Program-made: the position numbers and the translations under genes
Assembly (NCBI GenBank): GCA_964035795.1
Contig: OZ038320.1
Coordinates: 12,971,076-13,035,075 of the forward strand
From: Pterobdella sp. o SKG-2022
Lineage: Eukaryota > Annelida > Clitellata > Hirudinida > Piscicolidae
Length of the DNA stretch: 64,000 bases
Direction: 5' to 3'
Part shown: in pieces, positions 33,201 to 44,522 of the stretch
Layout: the number at the start of each line of letters is the position of its first letter
Numbering within the stretch: position 1 is the first letter of the stretch
Notes under the pieces: generated by a model
Seen by the model: the letters and a program-made list of their open reading frames with translations, nothing else
Told to the model about the DNA's origin: nothing
Databases searched by the model: none

Positions 33201-35545
33201 GCAATATTTTACGTGAATAACCATGTCACCGCTTATATACATAGACACCGCTTTTTCATAATAAAAATTAATGTTCAAAATATTTTTATTTTACTTTGAT
33301 TCCAGAAAATCCTTATGTAGAATACCTCAGTTTCAGGCAGCTGCGTTGATTGCATTGTTATTTTGAATGATTATTCCCATTGTTGCTAATAATTTTTCAA
33401 TATTAGCTTAATTTAATTAGCCTTTACCTTTTCTGTTAATTAGGGTCAGTCTAGATTATCGATAATACTGATATTTTTCGTTATAAAATAAGTCGTATAA
33501 TTAAGAAATTCTTATAGACAGCCAGTCCGAGCTAACTCCCAACTTGAAATTATTGAATTCAAGATACGCCGCTTCACACTGACATTTTTCTTTTTCGTTG
33601 TCAAAATGACATTATCATCTGCCTAACCAAATAAAAATGACACCAGAATATCATTTGTTTCGATATCTGCTTCTGGAGTCCAGGTCATAAAAGAAAAACG
33701 GCATTAAAATTAAGGCGCTAAGCTTAGTGCAGTTTAACGATCAGATGTTTAGGACATATAATAATATTAAGATGTTTAGGGCATATAATAATATTAAGTA
33801 AATTTGATGACATCTTAGCCATTTTTAAGCAAGCTGAACTTTTAAAGAAAAACGCTTGAATAGTAAGTTAAAACTTTTGAAAACTATATTTAATGCTAGA
33901 TTGATAATCAAGCTTCTAAAGTTTAAATACAAGGTTGAATTTTTCTGTGAATGCAAAAAAACATATCTAAAAACTTTGAAAATTGAGTAGCATTAAAAAC
34001 ATGAAGATATATATAGATATAAAAACTATCATTTCTATGAAAAACAAGTTCAAAGATTTATTAAACAAAGTTCAATAAGTTTTTAGTAGGAAAATTTTAC
34101 ATTCTCAATTAATTATCATTTGAGAATTACTTTTGGTTCTTCGTTGAAATTGTATCAAGCTCTTCCACCTCATCAAAATGTTTTGAAATGAATTAACCTT
34201 ATTCAGTTTGAAGTCGATCTTAATAAGTACATTCTTTTAAGTGTTTTAAAAAAATAAAAACTAAATGCAAAAATTAAACTTACTGCTAACAAATGGTTGA
34301 CAGGATTGACGATTTGATGTGCCCTTCCATTGCAACAGATTAAGAGCAAACTATTTTTTCAGTCAATATTTGAACAGCGTAATGAAAGATCCTTTTATAA
34401 ATTGTATCAAAAAACGCTGTAAAATTAATAATTGTGCTTAAATATAAGTTTACAGGTTCTTGGAATTACACCTTAAATTCTCAAAATATTTTTTAACCAT
34501 CAAAGCAACAGTAATTGCTTTATTTTTATAAAACTCTATATTTTTATTTAATTATTTTTCTTCGTTTGTTTTTTTTCTCGGTTTAAACAAGCATTTTGAA
34601 CAGAATCAATAAGCAAAGTGTATCTGACACCACAACAATAACTTTTCATTTTTAATCAGATATGCTATCTTCGATATAATCATGTCTTTAGTCGTAAGGC
34701 TTAATTTCATCAAAATTTCGTATCCGATTGTAATCGAAGCCTATGTAAAGAGGTCTTTAAATTATTTCAGTATTTGGCAAAACGTTCTTGGGCACTGTGG
34801 ACCTGGGCTTCATAATTCCTTTATTGCATTGCATATTCTTTAAAGTATGAAGATTTAGTATGGTATGGCAGAAAAAAGTAAAAATTTCTATAAATATAAG
34901 AAAGATGTCATAAAAATAAATTTTTAAATGATTTTTATTTCACGTTCTCTATAATAATAAGCAAGCTCATAAACAAAAAAAGATAATAGTAGACTCTTTA
35001 TAAAAATAGGAAATAAATTATCTATAATATCATCAAGTGCATTGAATCATGCCTTTTCTTATCGGCAATTTATAACTAAGTGATATATAATATTTGATAT
35101 GGGCTTGTTAGAGGATTTCCACTTTTGATTGTTTCAGGTATCAATTATCTTATTTAAATAGGAATAAAAAATATAACTTTATAAATATATAATTTCAATA
35201 TTTTCTCCATCAAATTAGTTATTTCACTTTAAAATAAAAATATTAAAAAAAATAGACAGTGAAAGTATAAAAAATCTGGCAAAAGCATAATTTTTTTCTT
35301 GTTTTTTAGCTAAAAAAACTCAATTATTTCTTTGAAAAGTAAAAATAAATTATTTTTTTAGCTTCTACATTACAATAGTTAAAATTTTTGTTTAATGACA
35401 AAAATATAATTTTTATTGCATATCTCAAGCATCCATTAGTGAATCGTCTAGGAAGCTCAACGTTCTAGATGCTCTATAATTTCTTATAAGACTTCCTCAT
35501 ATTTTTTTAATATTTTATTATATCTTCATTTTTGTGCATTATCTG
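30251..35545. other. Long intergenic region, no gene recognised
   Basis: About 5.3 kb of AT-rich DNA without a convincing coding region. Frames at 31422-31685 and 32894-33184 show no recognisable motif. Contains one small tandem duplication at 33744-33800. Nothing else could be supported by eye. Confidence 0.5.
33744..33800. repeat. Tandem duplication of about 28 bases
   Basis: The unit GATGTTTAGGACATATAATA..ATATTAA is followed directly by a copy with one A-to-G change (GATGTTTAGGGCATATAATA..). It is a simple local duplication in intergenic DNA. Confidence 0.8.
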
Positions 35546-35630
35546 ATTGGCTGCATCTCGAAAGTTCCTCTATATAAGGCCCTGAAACTCGAGGACATTA
35601 TCTCCAACTTTTGAACTTCTGTCAAACTTG
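35452..35630 (+). promoter_or_regulatory. CCAAT/TATA promoter and 5' UTR exon, beta-trefoil gene
   Basis: An inverted CCAAT box (GATTGG, 35545-35550) is followed by a short GAA-ag-TTC palindrome (35560-35567) and a TATA box TATATAAG (35571-35578). Transcription would start near 35600, giving a UTR exon that ends in AACTTG at 35630, followed by a strong GTGAGT donor. The next good acceptor in phase with a start codon is CTCACAG just before GACAGCATG (38254). A weak heat-shock-element-like run (GAA at 35452, TTC at 35463) lies about 110 bases upstream of TATA. The link to exon 38254-38370 is inferred. Confidence 0.55.
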
Positions 35631-35827
35631 GTGAGTTATATTTTGATTATACCAACTTTCTTGTTTCGTTTTCAAATTTAAGCTTAACACCCATTTTTTC
35701 AAAGTAGTTCATAACTTTAAATAAAAGAAACATAAAAGGTTCGAGAGAAAAGTTTGGGTTTCAGTCATTGTATTTGTCATATATTTATCGGCAGATGAAA
35801 TTTATTGTTAGTGCTTTTTAATGCTTA

Positions 35828-35999
35828 AATTAAACTTTTAAAACATGAATTAAGGATTCATACATTTATTTAAAAGAAAAGCTATAATTTTCGATAGGTA
35901 TAGCTTGCTAACGTTTTATGATAAGGCTATTATCGAAAATTATGGTTTTTATTTTAAATAAATGTATGAATTTTTAATTGATGTTTTCAAAGTTTAATT
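35828..35999. repeat. Long hairpin repeat in the beta-trefoil 5' intron
   Basis: Near-perfect inverted repeat with arms of about 70-75 bases around a loop of about 25. The left arm AATTAAACTTTTAAAACATG..CATACATTTATTTAAAA..GCTATAATTTTCGATA is mirrored by TATCGAAAATTATGG..AAATAAATGTATGAA..GTTTAATT. A half copy, CTATAATTTTCGATAAGTTT, occurs at about 42490-42530, downstream of the same gene. Confidence 0.75.
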
Positions 36000-36109
36000 G
36001 CTAGATTAAACATACTTAAGGTGTCTCTGAAAAATGTCTAAATTTAAGAAAAACTGTTAAACTTTTTTCACCCTATTTTATTTTTTTTGTATTCCATCAA
36101 TGAGTATTT

Positions 36110-36195
36110 TAAGTACGAAGCTTTTCGTAATTCAAACAAACTCTATCAAGAACGTACTTGATCATGTAAGTTCAGCTTACAGAGGCTTTGTATTT
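36110..36195. repeat. Degraded foldback element
   Basis: Contains TACGAAGCTTTTCGTAATTC with an imperfect reverse-complement arm ending GAGGCTTTGTATTT. Same core as the other foldback copies but with many mismatches between arms. Confidence 0.5.
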
Positions 36196-36200
36196 GAAAT

Positions 36201-38253
36201 GTAAGGCTGCCATTATTTCTATTTAATAGTGGATTATGAAATATTACTTTTATATTTAAGCTTTATAAATTATTTAAGTTTTCAATTATTGTGCTTCAGA
36301 ACATAATTTATGCGCAGATAAAGGTATTATATAAAAGGATTAATTTGGCAAATAGAATTTATTGAATTGGTTTTACTGTACATTCGTATTACGGAAGCCG
36401 GTGGAGTTCTTTGAGAGGGGGATCAACTATGTTAAAGTAGAAGACGGATACAATCGAGGAATTTAAGGATTTTCTTGAGAGAAAGTAATTAATGCGAGAG
36501 GGTTTAGTGATTATTATGAATATAAAAATTACTTTGATAGTTTTTAAAACTTACAACCAATTAATCAAAGAAAGAGGTTTATATAATTATATACTACGGC
36601 GGAGTTTTAAATCTTTCGAAAATCATTATTAGATATAATATATTTTTTAAAGGTAAAAATCCTATTCAAAACACTGAAGGGAATTACGATTTGTTGAGAT
36701 GATGTTTGGTATCATGGAGGACAAAGTTTGCACACATCATTTGGCATTGGGAACTAATTATGTGAAAACCAATTTTGCATTATAATTTGATTTGGAAAAA
36801 TTGAGTTTATGATAATTTTTGATAAAGTTTGAGAAAAAAGATTCTAAAAAAAGTGCAAGCACCTTTTCCGTTACATATTCGGGTAGACTTTATCAAGTTA
36901 TGCCAAAAGACAATTCGCCGTGAATGAAAACTTGTCAGTTTTTGGTTAGTGCTTCTAAGAGATATCTTTTTCTGGTGCCAAAGATAATTAGAAAAAAACA
37001 TGATAACTGATTTCATAAATATAATATAAGATTTATCTTATCAAAAAGTCAGATTTTATGTGTTACACAATCCGTTAAAAATGTGCAGCTTAAATTTTTT
37101 TTATTACAATCTAAAAAGTTCATAGCTTACTAAGTTGTTGAATATATATAATTGAAAAATACAAATTATAAAAATTAAACTTATCAAAATATTGAAATTG
37201 ATTTCAACTTTAACGGTAGAAGCAGTAAAATAAACAAGATATTAGAGAACAATAATAAAACTGGGTAATGATTTTATAAGCAATAAAAACCTTATGATTG
37301 AGAATAAAAACTAAATGAAAGACGAGATAAAAGTTGCTCAATTAGGAAACAATATGTTGAATCGAATGAAGTTTATATGCGGCGTGAAGAAAGGCTAGAG
37401 TATTTATGGGGCTATGAAAAAAACTGAAAAGAAGCAAGATGGAGCTAGATGGTTGCAAAAAACTTTGGCGAAATTGCTCAAGGTTGATTGAGTAGGAAAC
37501 TTTCTATATAATCGCAACTTGAACGTTCCTAAGCAAAGAAAACAAATAAATTACATAATCAAAGATGCCTCATTTGACATACATCATTTGAAATAACTAA
37601 GCAAAAATTTAATATTAAGAACATTCTTAATATTCAAATGAAAACACTTTTAGGAGTTTATTTCATTTTGTGAAACTTTTCTTAAGATTGTTAAAAAAAA
37701 TAAGTATAAATAAAATAAATAAATAATCATAATAATTTAAAGAAAAAGATAATAATCCTATTAATAAAATAAAAAATGATGGTAGCAATAAATAAAACAA
37801 AAAAAAATAAATGAAAAAAAATGAGACATTTAAGTAATACCATTTCTAAATAAAATAAGATTCTTAATGTCCGTTTGATCATTGATAGAAGGTTTATTAA
37901 TCATAAAAAAAAGAACAGTCAAAAATTGAGCAAGGAAAATATTCAGTTAGTCACAGTTACAATCTTATGGAAGGAGAAGGCTATTGAAAGAAAATTGATG
38001 AAATTGTTCTGAAAGTGAGACTGAATTGCTCTTGACGAAACAATGGCTTGGTATAAGAAAGCAAAATTGGTCGAAACGAAATTTATATATAAATCAAAAT
38101 TAATTGATATATTTGAAAAAAATCATATACTGTCAAAAAACAAGAAAAGAGAAATACATTTAATGAGTTGAACAAGTAAACATGTTGTGTTGAAACGATC
38201 ATTAAGCCCTTGGTCATCCAACACAACAACCTTCATTGAACTCACAGGACAGC
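36201..38253. other. Proposed 5' intron of the beta-trefoil gene
   Basis: AT-rich DNA without convincing ORFs. It ends in a pyrimidine-containing stretch and the acceptor CTCACAG seven bases before the ATG at 38254. No promoter-like element was recognised closer to the ATG. Confidence 0.4.
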
Positions 38254-41200
38254 ATGTCAGAAATTAAAAGTAAGTACGTGTGCATCAAGGCTGATGGGTG
38301 TGATTTGTGTATCTGCCCTGAAAGCTCAGCAGAGGGCTCAAATGTTGTGCTGGGGAAAGACTCCGATAAGGTGGGGTGCATTTGTACGGCTTGATTGAGT
38401 TGTTTTGTCTTAACTAGTTTAATAGTTTTAATGTAATGTAATGCAATGCGGTATTTATAAAGCGCTTTTCCTTATAGCTTAAAGCGCTTGCTACAAATTT
38501 AATGTAGCGAAAACACACTTATTGTCAGCCCGATAACTTTAGATAATTAGTCTAATGCTCAACCATTTAGCTATAGGGGCCGACATGTATTTTTTAAACG
38601 AATTTATTTTTTTGTTGGGAATGCAGATAAATAAAATGTATACATACTCAATTAGTAGGCTATTGATTCTGTTAGTTTTCAAGCTAAGTGTGCCTTGCAC
38701 AGTTTTTTTTTTATTCGTTTTTAAGCGTTGTTTTTCTGGACACTGGTTTAAAGCTTTTCCAACATATAGTGAATGTTAATTTTTAAAAATTCTTAAATAT
38801 ACGAAATATGTAAAAACATATATTAACCGTGTTGAACCGAGTTAAAAAATGAATTTTCGATTTAAAAATTCTTATAACTTTTTCATAACATACTGACAAA
38901 ATATACGAAGTCTCAAATTTTCACGATTTTGGTTTAATATTTTTTCTGTGTTTAATGTTTGCAATGTCATCAGCACTGGTACTTCGAACCTTCATCCTCT
39001 ACTGTGAGGTGTGCAGACACCGACAAGTGTTTCACTGCTTCAGGTTTGTAACTATTGTGAAGTATTTGAAATTTTTTTAAAATTTATGTATATGTTAGTT
39101 TATAATAATTATTGACAAGATTTGGTTTGAATATATTGCGCCAAGTGACTTAAATCCATTGATATTTATATTTCAAAGATAAGTATTAAATTTCTAGAAA
39201 GATAAAGTTTTTGAAGCATAGTAAAAAAATTTATAGTTTTCAATATATTAACTAGAATATATTTAACTAAAAAACTTTTACTCATATGACATTTGAGAGG
39301 TACCGATTATATGCGTTGAGTTGATTGCATTCGCATTACAATTTTACATCGTAAAACTCACATTCTCACAATGCACCTAAAGAATAAATTTTAAAAATTC
39401 AAAATTGAAATTGCAGTCTGTTAGAGAGACTAACTATTGCACTAATAATATCTTACATTAGAATGTTCTATACTTTTCTAGAATGTTCCTTATTCTATAT
39501 TGTTCGAGAATGTTCTATACACTAATAATTACTTATTTGAATGCTCTATACTGTTCTAGAATTTTCCATTTTTTGTGTTGTTTTAGAATATTCTATTTTC
39601 TAGAATATTCTCAATCTATAGTATATAAACAGTTAGAGACTTCATACTTGAGTCTTCTGTCTCCCCTACTCGCTTATTACCTTAATAGAAGTTTTTGGAT
39701 CCATTACGTTTTCGTTTCAAGAAACACAACACTGTCAAAGAGTTTAGAAAGAAATACGGAGTTTGATGTTACATGACGTTTGGTGTACCATAATTTGAAG
39801 AAATATATGAGATTCAAGTTATTGAAATATACCATGCGATTTCTATGGGAAATTATAAAAAATTGGTGTTTATATAATGAAAAATTCTCTTTTATTCTTT
39901 ACAATGTTTTTATCACATGATTTAAGCTATGTTTAAGGCATTTTTTGAGCAAGATTGCATTCATTGCACGAGTATATCTGAACGGAATTATAAAAAGTTT
40001 ATAATTTGCCACTGAATAAAACCTTATTCTAAAGTTATTATTTCAAACTAATTTTTTTTAGATGATGGAAAAGTGACATTGACTACCTATGGCCTAGACA
40101 AGAATCAAGACCAGGCTATGGTCTTCAATGAAAAGGAAGGCAAGATAGAAGCTAAAAAACTCAAGGGCAAACAGTTATCTTGCACGACCAAAGCCGAGGG
40201 AGCTTGTGTTTGTTTGCAAGCTTCCTGTGCTGACAATACTTGGCATTTTGAACAGTAAGTTGGCAATATATTCAAAATTTGATGGAATAAATATTGAAAC
40301 TTCTTATAAGATATTTTTTATGAATTGAATTCGAAATTTTCACTACTGAACTGAAAAAAATTAATTTTTAACTAAGTATCTTTGAATTTCAACTATAATT
40401 TTTATTTTCAATTCGATTTATAGTGTGAAAGCGGAAACAAAGCTGTTCTACTTGAAGACGGAGAGTGGGCTGGTGCTGGGCACGGAAGAAGCAAGAAGGG
40501 AGCCTGGCACTCGATTGGTGCTTGTCCCTAAGAAGGTCTCATAGTTTGAAACTCCATCGTTCATATACTTTAAGTTAAACATCAGATTTTTTGGATTGAG
40601 GTTTCGGTTGATCAATCAAGTCACATGGCGTTTCTTCATGAAGTATGAAAACTCGTGAAAACCAAAAAATATGAGTTATTTACAAAAATTATCTTATTGG
40701 AAGAAAAATTACTAATCTTAAAGTATTATCATTCTAAAAAGTTTCATATATTTAAGATTTGTATGCTTAAAAAAATCGATAACTTGTTTTCATTAAAACC
40801 ACTTGAACGTGTGTGAGTGATAATGTTAACAGGTTTTAAAAGACTCGTGATTTTAATTAAAGAACGATTGTTTTTCAATAAATGATTAAGATTAAGTAAG
40901 CCTCAACATGTAAATTCACACTTGTTTTGAAAACCATATTTAAAAGCTTGCGTTTTTTATTCTAATAGAGCATTTAACAGTGATACGCTGTATTTTTTCA
41001 CATACAATGAAATTTTTAATGATGTATAATAAAGAAAAAAGTAGTGAAGTTTTAAAGGTTCCTAAAATTTACGCGCAACAATTGACGAGTTATTTTAAAA
41101 CATATATGAGTTAAAATATCCCTTACAATAAAATTTTTATTTTTCAAAGTTATCTAACAAGTTTAGCTTAAAAAACCAGTGATGAAACTTTAAATACAAA

Positions 41201-42083
41201 TTGAAACAAAGTAAAACCATAATTTTATTTCTATTTGCCATATATTTATTCTAAAAACTAATGACAATTTATTATTTGAAAACTTTTTCCAATCCCGAAC
41301 ATTAATAAATCAAGTTTTCAAAATTTGATCCATTTAATTTTGAATTCGACCATAACTTTTAGTACCTTAGTATTTTTATAGTGGTGTTGAAAAATGGAAA
41401 TGAAAAAGGTGCTTCAAACCATTGGAAACAATCTTTAAAAGAGAACTACGAGTTCAAAAAGCATAATGTAATGTATGATTGTTGCAGGACGGCGGCAGAC
41501 CATATGAACAACTGTGGTATGAGGCAGAAGATTTTACACTCAGATGCGCCCATAACCATCTAGTGATCGACTGTTCACAGGAAGGTGAGCTTACTAAATT
41601 TTTTTGCAAAATTATGGTTTTTTTTTTGAAATCTATAAAATTTGTTATTTTGGTTTTTTTTTTGATAAATTTTACCTAATAATACTCATCCACGTCATTG
41701 GGCCGTATAGCTCAGATAGTAGAGCATTAGAATAATTATCTAAAGTTGCCGGTTTAGATCCCGTGTGGGTTCAAAATAGGCACCTGTTTCACAGTTTGTT
41801 GTCGCTAAATTAAATTTGCAGCGAGCGCTTTGAACTACAAGAAAAACCGCTTCATTAAAACCGCCTCACATTACATTACACGCATCCTCAACTTTCAGAT
41901 GTGACTCTGGAACACTACGAAGAAAAATCTGAACAGAACTGGAGGTTTTACGAGCCAACAGTGTACCTAGAAAGCACAAGACAGTATTTGACTGCAGTTT
42001 GTTTGACTGAAGGAAGTCCCGTTCGATGTGCCGACAAGAATGACTCAGAAAACCAGAGATGGTACAAGGAAAACTGCCTATAA
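38254..42083 (+). CDS. Tandem beta-trefoil (ricin-B/QxW type) protein
   Basis: Six coding exons, 38254-38370, 38974-39043, 40062-40254, 40424-40535, 41488-41584 and 41899-42083, join in phase at GT-AG introns to give 257 residues. There is no signal peptide or membrane segment, so it is probably cytosolic. An aromatic/QxW-like motif recurs about every 41 residues: KHWYFE (W41), DQAMVF (M82), NTWHFE (W123), EQLWYE (W174), EQNWRF (W211), NQRWYK (W251). Six repeats imply two beta-trefoil domains of three repeats each. The block GLVLGTEEARREPGTRLVL has the look of QxW lectin repeats. Unusually Cys-rich for a cytosolic protein. Function is not known; sugar or protein binding is a family-based guess. 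Introns carry two SINEs and a heat-shock-type promoter. Confidence 0.82.
38431..38585 (-). mobile_element. tRNA-Ile-derived SINE, internally deleted
   Basis: Reverse-strand copy of the SINE that is complete at 49455-49620. It has the A-box side (CCTATAGCTAAATGG) and the anticodon-arm region, then lacks the B box and part of the body, and resumes at TTTTCGCTACATTAAATTTG. The tail is GCGCTTTATAAATACC followed by an (ATTAC)n-like run (38430-38445). It lies in the first coding intron of the beta-trefoil gene, antisense to it. Confidence 0.8.
39461..39629 (+). promoter_or_regulatory. Heat-shock-element array plus TATA box (intronic promoter)
   Basis: Four perfect three-unit heat-shock elements (TTCnnGAAnnTTC) lie within 150 bases: 39476-39488 (TTCTAGAATGTTC), 39503-39515 (TTCGAGAATGTTC), 39554-39566 (TTCTAGAATTTTC) and 39598-39610 (TTCTAGAATATTC). 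Extra GAAnnTTC pairs sit at 39461-39468 and 39586-39593. Eleven bases after the last element is a TATA box, TATATAAA (39622-39629). This is the layout of classic HSF1-driven hsp promoters. It lies between exons 38974-39043 and 40062-40254 of the beta-trefoil gene, in sense orientation. Expected transcription start is about 39652-39660. No hsp coding sequence follows, so the likely target is a shorter transcript of the same gene. Confidence 0.8.
41700..41883 (+). mobile_element. tRNA-Ile-derived SINE next to a splice acceptor
   Basis: Starts GGGCCGTATAGCTCAGATAG (A box), keeps the arm ATTAGAATAATTATCTAA and the B box GGTTTAGATCC, and continues with the body CACCTGTTTCACAG..GTCGCTAAATTAAATTTG and CGAGCGCTTTGAA. 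It ends in ATTACATTACA. The acceptor of the last beta-trefoil exon (41898) is only about 15 bases past the tail. The cloverleaf is too damaged for a functional tRNA. Confidence 0.85.
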
Positions 42084-42650
42084 TTACCATGCACTGCGTC
42101 AGATCTTTCCAGAAAATTCTTATAGAATTTTCATAGTCTTAATTGGCTTCATTGAAAGGAAAGATTGATTTCAAGTATAATATAATGAAATTCATCTAAA
42201 CTATTTTTGTTAAAACTGAATCTAAAACAAAAAGGATTCATTGATATTGAGGTTAAAATGATTTAAAATACATTAATCGCATACAAATATCCAGGCATGC
42301 ACAGAATAAGTTTTCAAATGGAAACAAAATTTGCAATATTTTTGGTTTGGTATTGTTTGCTTTTCGAGCGTTTTCACCAATTCTTCGAAGTAGTAGTATA
42401 AGTTGTGAAAAATATCCTGACTTTGACAATTTTTTTACGTCGATTCATGAAAGAATTTTAGTAAATTTATTGAGCAAAAAATAGCTATAATTTTCGATAA
42501 GTTTAGCCTTATCATAAAACATTAGCGAGAAAAAGTTATTGAGTAACTATGGTTATAAAGCAGTTTAAACAAAGACTATAATTACAAAAATTTGGTTATT
42601 AAATAATTTAGAAACAAATTTTTATTCAATGCTATTATTTCAATTATATC
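42084..42650. other. 3' flank of the beta-trefoil gene
   Basis: AT-rich, no ORF. Contains the half copy of the 35828-35999 hairpin at about 42485-42535 (CTATAATTTTCGATAAGTTT). Presumably includes the gene's 3' UTR. Confidence 0.45.
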
Positions 42651-42651
42651 T

Positions 42652-43112
42652 GCTAAGGAGAAAGCTGCGAAAAATTTAACAAATGCTGGTTATCCAGAAA
42701 AAGATGAAAAACTTCGTCAAGAATTTGCGCAGGTTTTGCACAAAACTGTTCATAAGAAAAACCCTTCTATCCTCACAAATCATGAAAAAAAAGGTCTAAG
42801 ATTTTTGAAAGGAAATAGAAAAAAAAAAAAGATTGCAATAGTTCCACAAGAAAAAGAAAAGGGTTTGTGGTACTGCATCCTGAAGTTTTAAAACATCAAT
42901 CTTTGCAAGCCTTCAAAAATATAGTGTGAAAATAATGACACTACAAAAAGGTTAGAAACCACATTACAAAAAAAGTTGCTAGAGCTCAAAAAAGAGAAAA
43001 AAATACCTGAAAAAGAGTATAAACAAATATATCCTTCTGACTCTCAAGCTCCCATATCATACCCATTGATAAAAGCACACAAGCCTAATAAAAACTACCC
43101 TGCCCTATCTAT
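42652..43112 (+). mobile_element. Penelope-like retroelement fragment
   Basis: The plus strand, with a few frame breaks, encodes the N-terminal part of a Penelope-type reverse transcriptase. The parts present are EKDEKLRQEFAQVLHKTVHK, NPSILTNHEKKGLRFL, IAIVPQEKEKG, then LETTLQKKLLELKKEKKIPE and YKQIYPSDSQAPISYPLIKA followed by HKP. This order (ILPADKG-like block, coiled linker, YGLPKIHKP-like block) is diagnostic for the group. The coding sequence stops where the (GATA)n microsatellite begins, so the polymerase core and GIY-YIG endonuclease are missing. Confidence 0.82.
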
Positions 43113-44007
<895 letters not shown>

Positions 44008-44218
44008 AACAAATTGTTTTAAAGAAACTAAAAACTCAATGTGAAATCAATAAAAACAATTTCTTGAAGCAGAAAACAAAATTTAACTATTCAGTTTCAT
44101 TTGAATTAATGATTAACTGAGACCATCAATTAATCGTCTTGCTACTAAGACACCTGTCTTTAATGGTGAAAAAAATTTCGAAAAACTTTGACAATATTCA
44201 AATTAACTCAGAAACCTT

Positions 44219-44227
44219 TATAAAAAG
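44219..44227 (+). promoter_or_regulatory. TATA box of the Ser/Asp-repeat protein gene
   Basis: TATAAAAAG, a canonical TATA box, about 300 bases before the ATG at 44523. Transcription would start near 44250. An acceptor-like TTTTGTTTTAAG (44499-44510) just before the ATG suggests a 5' UTR intron. No clear heat-shock elements accompany it. Confidence 0.5.
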
Positions 44228-44522
44228 GCCCATTTTCATCCCGATTTTCCTATCGACTCTCGACGTTGTTGGTGGTTTTTATACTTTTTCATTTATTCGT
44301 TCATATTCAATTTTAACAACACTATCTACAGTTTGATTGATTATTCAACGATATCTGTTGATTTAGCTTTGTAATAATTTTTTTTGAAACGTCTTGTTTT
44401 TAACTTTATACTCTATTTGACACTTTATTTCATCTATTAACCTTGATCTTCTGATTTATTAAAAAAATAAGCACTGTTTTTCATTCAATATTCATATTTT
44501 TGTTTTAAGAACAACAGATAAG

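Noticed and set aside
32894..33278. Overlapping reverse ORFs of 96 and 74 codons
   Set aside because: No recognisable motif, start context or splice partner; could be a repeat relic but I cannot support it.
41700..41775. Functional tRNA gene
   Set aside because: A and B boxes are present but the acceptor and D stems do not pair, and the same non-tRNA body follows in other copies, so it is a SINE.
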